The notes beneath the pieces were generated by a model. That model had not been told where the DNA came from, did not search any database, and saw only the letters and a program-made list of their open reading frames with translations. Below, piece after piece: positions 39,355 through 50,599 of a stretch of 64,000 nucleotides of DNA. Within the stretch, counting starts at the first letter, position 1. Each line of letters opens with the position of its first letter. This DNA comes from Zhengitettix transpicula. Lineage: Eukaryota > Arthropoda > Insecta > Orthoptera > Tetrigidae. Where the stretch lies: contig JAYJMR010000013.1 of the NCBI GenBank assembly GCA_037074705.1, forward strand, positions 309,501-373,500, read 5' to 3'. The position numbers and the translations under genes are program-made.

Positions 39355-39956
39355 TTATTGAAATTCAAACAAAGAAAGAAGTTTAACATTCTGACGTATC
39401 AAATATTGAGTTGGAAGGCAGGTAAATTTTGAAATAACCGCGATTTCGCATCCAGTACAGGATTCACCTCTCTCGGCAATCATCTTCTCGCAGGCAGGAC
39501 CGGGCACCAGCGAGTACAAGTAATTTTCCGGGAGAAGCCGTTGTCCGTGGCCACCAGCTGGACCACGCTCCCTATATATCTTTTGTATTTCGCGAACGTC
39601 GTCGTCGCCGCCGCACGCACGCACGCAAGTACGATAGGATAACGCGCCTTTTACGAATATGTATCTGATACATATGTATTCAAAACATCGTACTTTTTCC
39701 GCTCATTTCTTTCGGCTCAAAGGAAGTGTAATTAATATTCGTTGTTGACGGAAACTGCGTAGCTATATTGAAAACAGGGGTTCGTTGCCGTTAAAGCCTC
39801 TTTTAATTCTGTCACTTTCCCATAAATCTATCTCGGTTTTATTATAATTTAGACGTAAAATACCGACGTCTGGATTTCGATATACATTTATAAACAATGT
39901 ATGCAATATACGTTTATTCCACCTAGCAGAGCGCCTCTTGGGCGGCCATCGCAAAA

Positions 39957-40140
39957 CACGACTGCCCGTTGTAATCTACGAACGTCTTCCTCGCCGCCGC
40001 ACGCACGCAGCATAGCTGTTGCAAGCGAACATTAGTAAAAACTTACAAATTAATATTCCGCGGATCGAATTATTTTATAATTTTAATTTCTTCTCTACTA
40101 AAGTTTCTTTATATGTATATATATATACACTCTTCTGTGA

Positions 40141-40181
<41 letters not shown>

Positions 40182-40364
40182 ACGACTGCCCGTTGTAATC
40201 TACGAACGTCTTCCTCGCCGCCGCACGCACGCAGCATAGCTGTTGCAAGCGAACATTAGTAAAAACTTACAAATTAATATTCCGCGGATCGAATTATTTT
40301 ATAATTTTAATTTCTTCTCTACTAAAGTTTCTTTACATGTATATATATATACACTCTTCTGTGA

Positions 40365-40399
<35 letters not shown>
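39957..40399 (+). repeat. Spacer subrepeat array S7, 2 monomers
   Basis: Monomers at 39957-40180 (A-run about 37) and 40181-40399. The long first A-run distinguishes it from the 2-monomer arrays S1-S3. Confidence 0.92.
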
Positions 40400-40402
<3 letters not shown>

Positions 40403-40928
40403 ACCATTTTTTTTTACTTCTATATATATTTAAATAAATAAATATATATTTAAAAAATGGGGCAAATTTTTAAATGTCGCGTACATGTGAGCGCGTACTG
40501 TTTAAAGACAAATATTAACTTTGTTTACAAAGACCGCGTAACAATGGAAACGTCAACGTGAAAAATTGTAACCGTTATCAATTCCACTTAATTCGCACCG
40601 AACTCTGACTGTCTATTCGTTTCTTAGACGACGTCATTTCTTTTTTGCTCAATTTGACGGAACTCGTGTGTTTACGTGAGGAATTTAATTTTTTTCTCTT
40701 ACATTTACGTATCACCCTGCAGCGAGTGCAGGTAAGTGCCGCTAGGTGGGGACGTACTGTAACAATAAAACTGTTGATACATTTCAAATTTTTTTATCTT
40801 TGAAGACAATTGTTTCCTTTCCCGCGATATTTAAGCATTCGACGGTAGACCTCACTTTCCGATCAGGATTTCAGGCGTTTCGCGGGGACCGCGTGTTTCG
40901 ACGTATTGCCGTAGAAACATTTAACAAT

Positions 40929-40964
40929 GCTCCCCGTTGATTACAATGGTGTCCGGAATAAAAG
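40929..40964 (+). promoter_or_regulatory. U2 promoter elements driving the E6-split copy
   Basis: PSEA-like and AATAAAAG blocks intact at -59 to -24 from 40988. Confidence 0.55.
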
Positions 40965-40987
40965 ACCGTCCCGATCGAGGAATCTTT

Positions 40988-41024
40988 ATCGCTTCTCGGC
41001 CTTTTGGCTAAGATCAAAGTGTAG
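40988..41024 (+). pseudogene. U2 snRNA 5' part (nt 1-37), split by E6
   Basis: Junction GTGTAG|TACTTGG; resumes at 46696. Confidence 0.95.
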
Positions 41025-41367
41025 TACTTGGTCTTTCCAACGGTTCTGAACATTCGCTATATCCATATCTATCCTTTTTCATTATCCGTGGCACAAGAGA
41101 ACACATCTGTCGTATAGACAGTGGCGTACGTGTACGAGCTTGAGTGTCGCACTTCCGCAGCAGGAGAGAACACTTTAACCGTTTTTTCGGTTAACGGCGC
41201 TCCTAGAGCGAGCTTAACTGCTGCATCTCCTCCACCTTATTAATCCTCGCCAAACCTACCAAATTTCATACCCCTACCACCCACCGTTCTTGAATTATCC
41301 CGCCCTAAAATCTTACCTCTCACATTCCCCTTATCCAGGCCGGGCCATATAAGCCCTACCCCACTCC

Positions 41368-41830
41368 TCCAGTGTAAGTCGCACTAGAAGTCTAGTGTAC
41401 TTACTTATCGTTACTCTTCACTTGTTGTGGCATTTTGCCTCGTTTTGTTGTGACTTTGTGCTTTGGCGAATCAGCCAAAAACCACAAAGCTCACGTTTTT
41501 CGTTTTTCCTTAAATTTTGTTCCTTGTTTTTTCATTTCGACTTGTTCCTTGGCTAATCAGCCAAGGCCGACAAGTCTTTGTCACGTAAGCAACTTGACTC
41601 CAGTGTAAGTCACACTGAAAGTCTAGTGTGCATATTATCCAACAGCCCTATCGTTGCTGTTGACTTGTTGCATTCTGCTTTGCTTTGTTTTATCTTGTCT
41701 TTGTACTTTGGCGAATCAGCCAAAGATCACAAAGCTCACGACTTTCGTTTTTGTCTATTGATTCTTGTTTCGTCTTGTTCTTTGGCTAATCAGCCAAGGC
41801 CGACAAGTCATTGTCGCGTAAGCAACTTGC
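41368..41830 (+). repeat. E6 leader tandem monomers, type B
   Basis: Monomers at 41368-41598 and 41599-41830, as in E4 and E5. Confidence 0.85.
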
Positions 41831-42006
41831 TTTACGCTTTACCCTTTTCCGGCGAGACCAAAGGCTAATAAAGGCCCTGATTGACCATCAGGAAACGCCG
41901 TCTGTCTGTGACAGCTCTATTAGCAAGTCCGACCTCTCACGTCCCATCGTGGTCTCTGGGCAATTTCGCTAGTTCAACTAGCGATAGATAAAGAGAGGAG
42001 GGCGAA

Positions 42007-42059
42007 GATCACAAGTGTCGCGTGGGTGAAACCAGCCCTTCGGGGTCGTACTTGTGATC
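42007..42059 (+). promoter_or_regulatory. Structured stem upstream of E6 ORF1, type B sequence
   Basis: Arms GATCACAAGT/ACTTGTGATC, same as E4. Confidence 0.78.
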
Positions 42060-42134
42060 GGGGCTTAGTCAACCCCAAATCCCCGAATTTACGCCGCGAA
42101 CATTGAAGGGACAGGCCAGTCGGCCAGCCCCATC

Positions 42135-43307
42135 ATGAATTCGGATGCCAGGGAAGACCCTGGACCAAACACCCAACCGAAAACCTCGTTTGCGGCAATC
42201 GCTGCCAGAAATGCTCTGAACCTCACGCCTACGAGCAATGTAGGATATGATAGGCGGCGCGCTGTAAAGTGCACCCCTACCATCGGAACGCAAATGATCA
42301 CGGACGAAATTAAGAAAAGCTTCGCCAATAGCCTCAGCCGTAATATAGACGCAACAGTAGCCGATATTACGGCTATGAGACAAGTAAACAACGAGATACA
42401 CGTTGTCCTGGCCTCACCAATGTTAGTTGATAAATTAATTCGAAAGTCACCATTTTTAGTCAACGAAACAGAATTTAAAGTCACCGCTTTCGTACCCAGA
42501 AACACCAAAATATGGATATATAACCCATCCATAATGATAGATACGGCTACCATTAAAGCCAAACTTGCAGAACACTGCGAAATAATGCACGTTGGCGACA
42601 TAACTGACAATTTCGGGTTCCAGACGGGGAAAATGTTCGGATACGTGAAAGGGGACAAGATCCCCAGCGCGATATTCATAGGGGCTGTTAAAATCAATAT
42701 TACCTACCAAGGGATGGAAAGACGGTGCCGCCTATGCCAGGCGCTGGACCACGTTGCAGGAGCCTGCCCTGAGAGGCAGTGTTTTAATTGCAAAAATAAG
42801 GGACACGTCAGTGAAGACTGCACAATGGGGTGCAAATGGTGTGGCTCGGCTGACCACCGTGGGAAAGACTGTCCAGCCAACAAAATTGGGATTGAGTCGA
42901 CGATAAAATTTCCAGAAATAGCCCGCCCCGATAAAAAGCAGAAAAATAAACTACAAATCCCCGCCAATGAGAGGGAGGAAGTTGACCCGATGGAGACAGA
43001 CAAAATCACCAATACCGCCACAGAAGATGAGAATGGACAAATACTAGAGGAATTGATCGCGGAATTTAAAACTCCAACAGCGCCACCAGCCAAGGAGAGA
43101 AAAAACGCAAATCCTCCTGAGGAAATGGAAACACAAACAAACATAGTAAGTGACAGCTCCTCGGACGAGAAAGGAAGCGAATCTCAGCCCAAAAGGAAAA
43201 GGAGAACGAAAGCTGCGGTAAAAGCAAAAGCCCCGGCAGCACCACAGGACATAAGCAAAAAGCTGAAAAGCGCTGGCCCATCAATGCCAATAATAGAAGA
43301 CCAATAA
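42135..43307 (+). CDS. E6 ORF1, Gag-like protein with shortened start, 390 aa
   Basis: Protein identical to E4 and E5 ORF1, with the same ATT at the type A start position. Knuckles and basic tract intact. Confidence 0.9.
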   Translation: MNSDAREDPGPNTQPKTSFAAIAARNALNLTPTSNVGYDRRRAVKCTPTIGTQMITDEIKKSFANSLSRNIDATVADITAMRQVNNEIHVVLASPMLVDKLIRKSPFLVNETEFKVTAFVPRNTKIWIYNPSIMIDTATIKAKLAEHCEIMHVGDITDNFGFQTGKMFGYVKGDKIPSAIFIGAVKINITYQGMERRCRLCQALDHVAGACPERQCFNCKNKGHVSEDCTMGCKWCGSADHRGKDCPANKIGIESTIKFPEIARPDKKQKNKLQIPANEREEVDPMETDKITNTATEDENGQILEELIAEFKTPTAPPAKERKNANPPEEMETQTNIVSDSSSDEKGSESQPKRKRRTKAAVKAKAPAAPQDISKKLKSAGPSMPIIEDQ

Positions 43308-46300
43308 TGGCAGAACACAACATAGAAGAAATCACGAAAACTTTCTACGAAAGTACAAACTCAATCGCCCGCATAGATGACATCTTACTTATCAGATTTC
43401 CGCCCCTAAACCACGCTGAATGCACGGAGGACGGCTGCCAGCGTGCATTTAAGGCCGCCAATTGGGCCACGACTAAACAGTCATTAAAAAGACACTTAAA
43501 CAGAGAGCATAACGTTATGACCACAAAAGACGTTAACATATGCAAGACGTGTGGGAAACAACTTGGACTTAGGCCCACAGCACATGCGTGTCCAGACGCA
43601 GTACAGGACACGAGCACCACACAAGGAAATCCAACACCACTTGAGACAGCAGAATTCCTATGTGATAGATGCCCGCAGTCATTTACCACAAGGAGAGGCC
43701 TGCAGAACCATATTGCCGCCCACGCCATGCGATCCCTCACGGAAAGCCGCCAGTCCCACAACCCGCTGCCGACTCACCAGCCACCCCCAGCCCATCACAA
43801 GGCCTCCCTTCAAGCGGAGGAACCTAACCCTGAGCCAGCCCCACCTGACAGTGGAGACGATGATGACGAGGAAGAAGAATTAAGCCAAGTCCAATCACAC
43901 CGAAGAATACTTAGAACTCTACTATCAGAGGACGCAAGCCACGAAAAATGGTCACTATTCTCGGACGTCCTGGAATCAGTGACCAGAAAAGTACAAGAGG
44001 CTGTAAACCTACCGCAGCCCACAAACACGCCAAGGAAAGTGAGACAAGCAGACATAACCGACTGCGAGTTCATACAAAAATTATACAGGCGAAACAGACG
44101 CCGAGCAGTCAGACTCATCCTGGAAGGCGAAGGCCAGAAATGCCCCCTAGAGGCCGAAACAGTTAAGAGGCATTTTAGCGAAACATGGAGCCGGACGTCA
44201 TGTGACAGCGAGATATTCGCCGACGAACACCCACAGCCGCGAAGCCCGGTAATGACAGGAGGATTTTCAGCCAAAGAAGTGGAAAATAAACTGAAACGAT
44301 GCGAAAACACCGCCCCAGGAGATGACAGGCTGTCATACAGCCATTGGCGATCGGTCGACCCAGAGGGCAAACTCCTGGCATTAATATTCAACATCTGCGC
44401 GAAATACAGGAAAATCCCGCAAGCCTGGAAATCGGCCAGGACTGTACTAATTCACAAAAACGGGAACCCTAACGAAGTCACTAACTACAGGCCTATCTCG
44501 CTGCTAAGAACTGTATATAAATTATACGCGGGCCTATTAACCAACAGAATCAAAGCCTGGGTCACGAAGCACGCGGTCCTCTCACATTCGCAGAAAGGGT
44601 TCCTCCCGTACGACGGCGTGTTTGAACATCACTATGCCCTAACTAACTACCTGGAAACAGCAAAGAGAACACATTCAGACATCTGCATCGCATGGTTAGA
44701 CATATGCAATGCATTCGGCACCATCCCCCATGAGGCGATCACTGCTGCTCTTCGGCACGGGCACGCGGGAGAAGAAATCACGGCAATAATTAACGACATT
44801 TATACAGACAGCACAACCACCATAGTCCTCGAAGACGGCGAAACGGAACCCATACCTGTCCAATCAGGGGTGAGGCAGGGGTGCCCTCTGAGCGGAATGC
44901 TCTTTAACCTAGCGGTAAACCCGCTCCTACAAAAGGCCGAACAAGATCAAAATGCGGCGGCACACGCCGTTCTAGCGTTTGCAGACGACATCTGCCTAAT
45001 TGCCAAAGACCCCTGCACACTCCAAAACCGGATAAACACAATAACAACAGCGGCAAAAAAAATAAATCTAAAGTTTAACGCCCACAAATGCAAAGCAATG
45101 CACTTCAGCGGAACTAGCCCAGTAGGCTGTCGGGCGACGGATTTCACACTGGAAGGAGAAAACATAAGCACAGTCAACTCCCATGAACCAGTTACCTTCC
45201 TTGGAAAACCCTTTGGGCACAACATTATATCCGACTGGTCGACACTGCGGAATTACATAGAAACGGCAGAGGCGATTCTAACATCCAGCCTCGCCCCATG
45301 GCAACGTCTCGACGCCATAAAATCGTTCTTTTTCCCCATAACCCAATTCGCCCTGAGGACTGGCGCATTAACAAAGGGCGATTGGAAAAAACTAGATAAC
45401 CACATACGCCCCCTGATAAAACGCACGTTAAACGTTCCGTCCCGCGCCTCAAATCATTACATCTACGGGTCTAGGCAATCCGGCTGCCTGGGAATTCCAG
45501 AGTCCGGAATTGATTGTGACATAATGGCGGTCGACGGGGCCTACAAGCTCTTAACATCCCCCGACCCCGTCATTAGGTCACTGGCAATCGAAGACCTCAA
45601 GAACACAATAAAAGACAGAACGGGGCAAGATGCAAGCGACCGGACAACAGACTCGTACTTGAACGGAGCACAAGACGGAGTATTCAGGGATACAACGAAC
45701 AAAAGAAAAAACACATGGACCCGGGCGAGAACGGCAACTAGGTACCTCAAATGTGAATGGGCAACCGGACCTGATATTCGGATCACGGTAGAAAACACCG
45801 TCCTCTACAGCAGACACAGGAACCTAGTTTGCCGGACCCTCCGGAATGCACACCAAGCGCGACACATAAGAACTCTACATGAGGCCCCACACCAGGGGAA
45901 AGTGTGCGAAACCATCGCTCTTAGCCGCACGAGCAGCCACTTTCTCCTAACAGGCAGATACACCAGGTTCGCCGACTGGCGCTTTATTCACCGGGCGAGG
46001 CTAGGACTTGTCCCACTAAACGGATACCGGTTTAACGAAGGCCCAAAGACATGCCGGCGCTGTAATTTTAGGGACGAAACACTACCGCACGTAACGAACC
46101 ACTGCCCGGCGCATAACAGAGCTATCCTCCTGCGACACAACGCCATAGTGGAAAGGATCAAAGCAGCAGCAACCGGTAAAATCCGGTTAATCGCTGAAAA
46201 TAGACCGGTGGCTGAAGGCAGCCTATTACGACCTGACCTCCTTCTAGTTAAACAGCGAACGGCGTTCATCGTAGACGTCACGATTGTGTTTGAAAACCAC

Positions 46301-46567
46301 CCAAGCGCTTTCGATGACGCAAGGGCACGGAAGGAGGAAAGGTACAAGGACCTCAAACAAAGCCTCGGCAGAACCTATGACAAGGTGGAAATAATCCCCT
46401 TTATTGTTGGTGCACTAGGGTCATGGGACCCGAAAAATGACACGTTCCTGCGAGAGCTATGCTCCAGGAAATACGGAAAACTATTGTCTATTCTATGTGT
46501 GTCAGACTGCATACGTTGGTCAAGAGACATATACGCCGAACACCTGTCGGGCGTTCGGCAATACTGA
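43307..46567 (+). CDS. E6 ORF2, reverse transcriptase with restriction-like endonuclease
   Basis: 1086 aa, identical to E5 ORF2 except Phe for Ile at residue 921, two residues after C919 of the CCHC motif (TTT where others have ATT or ATC). Zinc ligands and catalytic residues are unchanged, so the effect is probably mild. Confidence 0.95.
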   Translation: MAEHNIEEITKTFYESTNSIARIDDILLIRFPPLNHAECTEDGCQRAFKAANWATTKQSLKRHLNREHNVMTTKDVNICKTCGKQLGLRPTAHACPDAVQDTSTTQGNPTPLETAEFLCDRCPQSFTTRRGLQNHIAAHAMRSLTESRQSHNPLPTHQPPPAHHKASLQAEEPNPEPAPPDSGDDDDEEEELSQVQSHRRILRTLLSEDASHEKWSLFSDVLESVTRKVQEAVNLPQPTNTPRKVRQADITDCEFIQKLYRRNRRRAVRLILEGEGQKCPLEAETVKRHFSETWSRTSCDSEIFADEHPQPRSPVMTGGFSAKEVENKLKRCENTAPGDDRLSYSHWRSVDPEGKLLALIFNICAKYRKIPQAWKSARTVLIHKNGNPNEVTNYRPISLLRTVYKLYAGLLTNRIKAWVTKHAVLSHSQKGFLPYDGVFEHHYALTNYLETAKRTHSDICIAWLDICNAFGTIPHEAITAALRHGHAGEEITAIINDIYTDSTTTIVLEDGETEPIPVQSGVRQGCPLSGMLFNLAVNPLLQKAEQDQNAAAHAVLAFADDICLIAKDPCTLQNRINTITTAAKKINLKFNAHKCKAMHFSGTSPVGCRATDFTLEGENISTVNSHEPVTFLGKPFGHNIISDWSTLRNYIETAEAILTSSLAPWQRLDAIKSFFFPITQFALRTGALTKGDWKKLDNHIRPLIKRTLNVPSRASNHYIYGSRQSGCLGIPESGIDCDIMAVDGAYKLLTSPDPVIRSLAIEDLKNTIKDRTGQDASDRTTDSYLNGAQDGVFRDTTNKRKNTWTRARTATRYLKCEWATGPDIRITVENTVLYSRHRNLVCRTLRNAHQARHIRTLHEAPHQGKVCETIALSRTSSHFLLTGRYTRFADWRFIHRARLGLVPLNGYRFNEGPKTCRRCNFRDETLPHVTNHCPAHNRAILLRHNAIVERIKAAATGKIRLIAENRPVAEGSLLRPDLLLVKQRTAFIVDVTIVFENHPSAFDDARARKEERYKDLKQSLGRTYDKVEIIPFIVGALGSWDPKNDTFLRELCSRKYGKLLSILCVSDCIRWSRDIYAEHLSGVRQY

Positions 46568-46695
46568 CAGAGGCATCACTGTCCTTAAAATTTTACAATT
46601 ACGATTTTAACTGTAGTATTAGTTGTAGTAGAAGCTGAAGAACATACCGATTGATAGTTTTAAGCCTGTTCATTAACATATTTTATAACCTGTTG

Positions 46696-46847
46696 TATCT
46701 GTTCTTATCAGCTTAATATCTGATACGTGGTGCATCGCACCACCAGAATATTAAACTCATTTTTGGAAAATGACGGAGTGTTAGGAGCTTGCTCCACATC
46801 TGTCACGGGTTGGCCCGGCTTTGCAGTATCGCCGGGATCGGCCCACC
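46696..46847 (+). pseudogene. U2 snRNA 3' part (nt 38-189), split by E6
   Basis: 152 nt, standard; pairs with 40988-41024. Confidence 0.94.
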
Positions 46848-47449
46848 TTATTGAAATTCAAACAAAGAAAGAAGTTTAACATTCTGACGTATCAAATATT
46901 GAGTTGGAAGGCAGGTAAATTTTGAAATAACCGCGATTTCGCATCCAGTACAGGATTCACCTCTCTCGGCAATCATCTTCTCGCAGGCAGGACCGGGCAC
47001 CAGCGAGTACAAGTAATTTTCCGGGAGAAGCCGTTGTCCGTGGCCACCAGCTGGACCACGCTCCCTATATATCTTTTGTATTTCGCGAACGTCGTCGTCG
47101 CCGCCGCACGCACGCACGCAAGTACGATAGGATAACGCGCCTTTTACGAATATGTATCTGATACATATGTATTCAAAACATCGTACTTTTTCCGCTCATT
47201 TCTTTCGGCTCAAAGGAAGTGTAATTAATATTCGTTGTTGACGGAAACTGCGTAGCTATATTGAAAACAGGGGTTCGTTGCCGTTAAAGCCTCTTTTAAT
47301 TCTGTCACTTTCCCATAAATCTATCTCGGTTTTATTATAATTTAGACGTAAAATACCGACGTCTGGATTTCGATATACATTTATAAACAATGTATGCAAT
47401 ATACGTTTATTCCACCTAGCAGAGCGCCTCTTGGGCGGCCATCGCAAAA

Positions 47450-47633
47450 CACGACTGCCCGTTGTAATCTACGAACGTCTTCCTCGCCGCCGCACGCACG
47501 CAGCATAGCTGTTGCAAGCGAACATTAGTAAAAACTTACAAATTAATATTCCGCGGATCGAATTATTTTATAATTTTAATTTCTTCTCTACTAAAGTTTC
47601 TTTACATGTATATATATATACACTCTTCTGTGA

Positions 47634-47668
<35 letters not shown>
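47450..47668 (+). repeat. Spacer subrepeat S8, single monomer
   Basis: One 219-bp copy of the terminal type (TTTACATG). This is the only spacer without tandem copies, so the terminal monomer is the constant member. Confidence 0.9.
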
Positions 47669-47671
<3 letters not shown>

Positions 47672-48197
47672 ACCATTTTTTTTTACTTCTATATATATTT
47701 AAATAAATAAATATATATTTAAAAAATGGGGCAAATTTTTAAATGTCGCGTACATGTGAGCGCGTACTGTTTAAAGACAAATATTAACTTTGTTTACAAA
47801 GACCGCGTAACAATGGAAACGTCAACGTGAAAAATTGTAACCGTTATCAATTCCACTTAATTCGCACCGAACTCTGACTGTCTATTCGTTTCTTAGACGA
47901 CGTCATTTCTTTTTTGCTCAATTTGACGGAACTCGTGTGTTTACGTGAGGAATTTAATTTTTTTCTCTTACATTTACGTATCACCCTGCAGCGAGTGCAG
48001 GTAAGTGCCGCTAGGTGGGGACGTACTGTAACAATAAAACTGTTGATACATTTCAAATTTTTTTATCTTTGAAGACAATTGTTTCCTTTCCCGCGATATT
48101 TAAGCATTCGACGGTAGACCTCACTTTCCGATCAGGATTTCAGGCGTTTCGCGGGGACCGCGTGTTTCGACGTATTGCCGTAGAAACATTTAACAAT

Positions 48198-48233
48198 GCT
48201 CCCCGTTGATTACAATGGTGTCCGGAATAAAAG
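48198..48233 (+). promoter_or_regulatory. U2 promoter elements driving the E7-split copy
   Basis: PSEA-like and AATAAAAG blocks intact at -59 to -24 from 48257. Confidence 0.55.
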
Positions 48234-48256
48234 ACCGTCCCGATCGAGGAATCTTT

Positions 48257-48293
48257 ATCGCTTCTCGGCCTTTTGGCTAAGATCAAAGTGTAG
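48257..48293 (+). pseudogene. U2 snRNA 5' part (nt 1-37), split by E7
   Basis: Junction GTGTAG|TTACTTGG of type A; resumes at 53989. Confidence 0.95.
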
Positions 48294-48637
48294 TTACTTG
48301 GTCTTTCCAACTGTTCTGAACATTCGTTATATCTATATCTATCCCTTTTCATTATCCGTGACACAAGAGAACACATCTGTCTTATAGACAGTGGCGTACT
48401 TGTACGAGCTTGAGTGTCGCATTTCCGCAGCAGGAGAGAACACTTTAACCGTTTTTTCGGTTAACGGCGCTCCTAGAGCGAGCTTAACTGCTGCATTTCC
48501 TCCACCTTATTAATCCTCGCCAAACCTACCAAATTTCATACCCCTACCACCCACCGTTCTTGAATTATCCCGCCCTAAAATCTTACCTCTCACATTCCCC
48601 TTATCCAGGCCGGGCCATATAAGCCCTACCCCACTCC

Positions 48638-49123
48638 TCCAGTGTAAGTCGCACTAGAAGTCTAGTGTACTTACTACCCAATAACCTTATCGTTTCTCTT
48701 CACTTGTTGTGGCATTTTGCCTCGTTTTGTTGTGACTTTGTACTTTGGCGAATCAGCCAAAAACCACAAAGCTCACGTTTTTCGTTTTTCTTTAAACTTT
48801 GTTCCTTGTTTTTCATTTCGTCTTGTTCCTTGGCGAATTAGCCAAGGCCGACAAGTCTTTGTCACGTAAGCAACTTGAACTCCAGTGTAAGTCACACTGA
48901 AAGTCTAGTGTGCTTATTATCCAACAGCCCTATCGTTGCTGTTGACTTGTTGCATTCTGCTTTGCTTTGTTTTATCTGGACTTTGTACTTTGGCGAATCA
49001 GCCAAAGATCACAAAGCTCACGACTTTCGTTTTTACATCAACTTTGTCTATCGATTCTTGTTTCGTCTTGTTCCTTGGCTAATCAGCCAAGGCCGACAAG
49101 TCATTGTCGCGTAAGCAACTTGC
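48638..49123 (+). repeat. E7 leader tandem monomers
   Basis: Monomers at 48638-48880 and 48881-49123. The first has one T fewer in a T-run than E2. Confidence 0.85.
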
Positions 49124-49297
49124 TTTACGCTTTACCCTTTTCCGGCGAGACCAAAGGCTAATAAAGGCCCTGATTGACAATCAGGAAACGCCGTCTGTCT
49201 GTGACAGCTCTATTAGCAAGTCCTACCTCTCACGTCCCATCGTGGTCTCTGGGCAATTTCGCTAGTTCACTAGCGATAGATAAGAGAGGAGGGCGAA

Positions 49298-49350
49298 AAC
49301 CACAAGTGTCGCGTGGGTGAAACCAGCCCTTCGGGGTCGTACTTGTGGTT
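49298..49350 (+). promoter_or_regulatory. Structured stem upstream of E7 ORF1, type A sequence
   Basis: Arms AACCACAAGT/ACTTGTGGTT, 44 bp before the ATG. Confidence 0.75.
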
Positions 49351-49393
49351 GGGGATTTGTCAACCCCAAATCCCTTGAACCCACGTGTCAAAC

Positions 49394-50599
49394 ATGGAAG
49401 GGACCGGCCAGTCGGCCAGCCCCATCATGAATTCGGATGCCAGGGAAGACCCTGGACCAAACATCCAACCGAAAACCTCGTTTGCGGCAATCGCTGCCAG
49501 AAATGCTCTGAACCTCACGCCTACGAGCAATGTAGGATATGATAGGCGGCGCGCTGTAAAGTGCACCCCTACCATCGAAACGCAAATGATCACGGACGAA
49601 ATTAAGAAAAGCTTTGCCAATAGCCTCAGCCGTAATATAGACGCAACAGCAGCCGATATTACGGCTATGAGACAAGTAAACAACGAGATACACGTTGTCC
49701 TGGCCTCACCAATGTTAGTTGATAAATTAATTCGAAAGTCACCATTTTTAGTCAACGAAACAGAATTTAAAGTCACCGCTTTCGTACCCAGAAACACCAA
49801 AATATGGATATATAACCCATCCATAATGATAGATACGGCTACCATTAAAGCCAAACTTGCAGAACACTGCGAAATAATGCATGTTGGCGACATAACTGAC
49901 AATTTCGGGTTCCAGACGGGGAAAATGTTCGGATACGTGAAAGGGGACAAGATCCCCAGCGCGATATTCATAGGGGCTGTTAAAATCAATATTACTTACC
50001 AAGGGATGGAAAGACGGTGCCGCCTATGCCAGGCGCTGGACCACGTTGCAGGAGCCTGCCCTGAGAGGCAGTGTTTTAATTGCAAAAATAAGGGACACGT
50101 CAGTGAAGACTGCACAATGGGGTGCAAATGGTGTGGCTCGGCTGACCACCGTGGGAAAGACTGTCCAGCCAACAAAATTGGGATTGAGTCAACGATAAAA
50201 TTTCCAGAAATAGCCCGCCCCGATAAAAAGCAGAAAAATAAACTACAAATCCCCGCCAATGAGAGGGACGAAGTTGACCCGATGGAGACAGACAAAACCA
50301 CCACTACCGCCAAAGAAGATGAGAATGGACAAATACTAGAGGAATTGATCGCGGAATTTAAAACACCAACAGCGCCACCAGCCAAGGAGAGAAAAAACGC
50401 AAATCCTCCTGAGGAAATGGAAACACAAACAAACATAGTGAGTGACAGCTCCTCGGACGAGAAAGGAAGCGAATCTCAGCCCAAAAGGAAAAGGAGAACG
50501 AAAGCTGCGGTAAAAGCAAAAGCCCCGGCAGCACCACAGGACATAAGCAAAAAGCTGAAAAGCGCTGGCCCATCAATGCCAATAATAGAAGACCAATAA
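49394..50599 (+). CDS. E7 ORF1, Gag-like zinc-knuckle protein, 401 aa
   Basis: ATG with strong context and upstream in-frame TGA as in E2. Private residues are E62 (G elsewhere) and A86 (V elsewhere). ERDEVDP and DKTTTTAKED ally it with E2, while M107, N121, T148 and M162 match the other copies. All knuckles intact. Confidence 0.93.
   Translation: MEGTGQSASPIMNSDAREDPGPNIQPKTSFAAIAARNALNLTPTSNVGYDRRRAVKCTPTIETQMITDEIKKSFANSLSRNIDATAADITAMRQVNNEIHVVLASPMLVDKLIRKSPFLVNETEFKVTAFVPRNTKIWIYNPSIMIDTATIKAKLAEHCEIMHVGDITDNFGFQTGKMFGYVKGDKIPSAIFIGAVKINITYQGMERRCRLCQALDHVAGACPERQCFNCKNKGHVSEDCTMGCKWCGSADHRGKDCPANKIGIESTIKFPEIARPDKKQKNKLQIPANERDEVDPMETDKTTTTAKEDENGQILEELIAEFKTPTAPPAKERKNANPPEEMETQTNIVSDSSSDEKGSESQPKRKRRTKAAVKAKAPAAPQDISKKLKSAGPSMPIIEDQ

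Larger units (their letters stand above)
39355..40987 (+). other. U2 intergenic spacer S7, no gene
   Basis: 1633 bp with two subrepeats; AT palindrome at 40404-40460; candidate 3' box at 39371-39379. It lacks the extra TA of S5/S6, so the spacer before E6 has a different recent history although E5 and E6 are near-identical. Confidence 0.85.
41025..46695 (+). mobile_element. E6: full-length U2-targeted RLE non-LTR retrotransposon, type B
   Basis: 5671 bp, the closest relative of E5 (shared 3' UTR T deletion near 46624). One amino-acid change was seen, in the ORF2 CCHC region. The E5-E6 similarity over the whole element suggests copying of an occupied U2 unit rather than two separate insertions. 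Confidence 0.93.
46848..48256 (+). other. U2 intergenic spacer S8, no gene
   Basis: 1409 bp, the shortest spacer, with a single subrepeat; AT palindrome at 47673-47729; candidate 3' box at 46864-46872. It shows the minimal spacer state. Confidence 0.85.
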
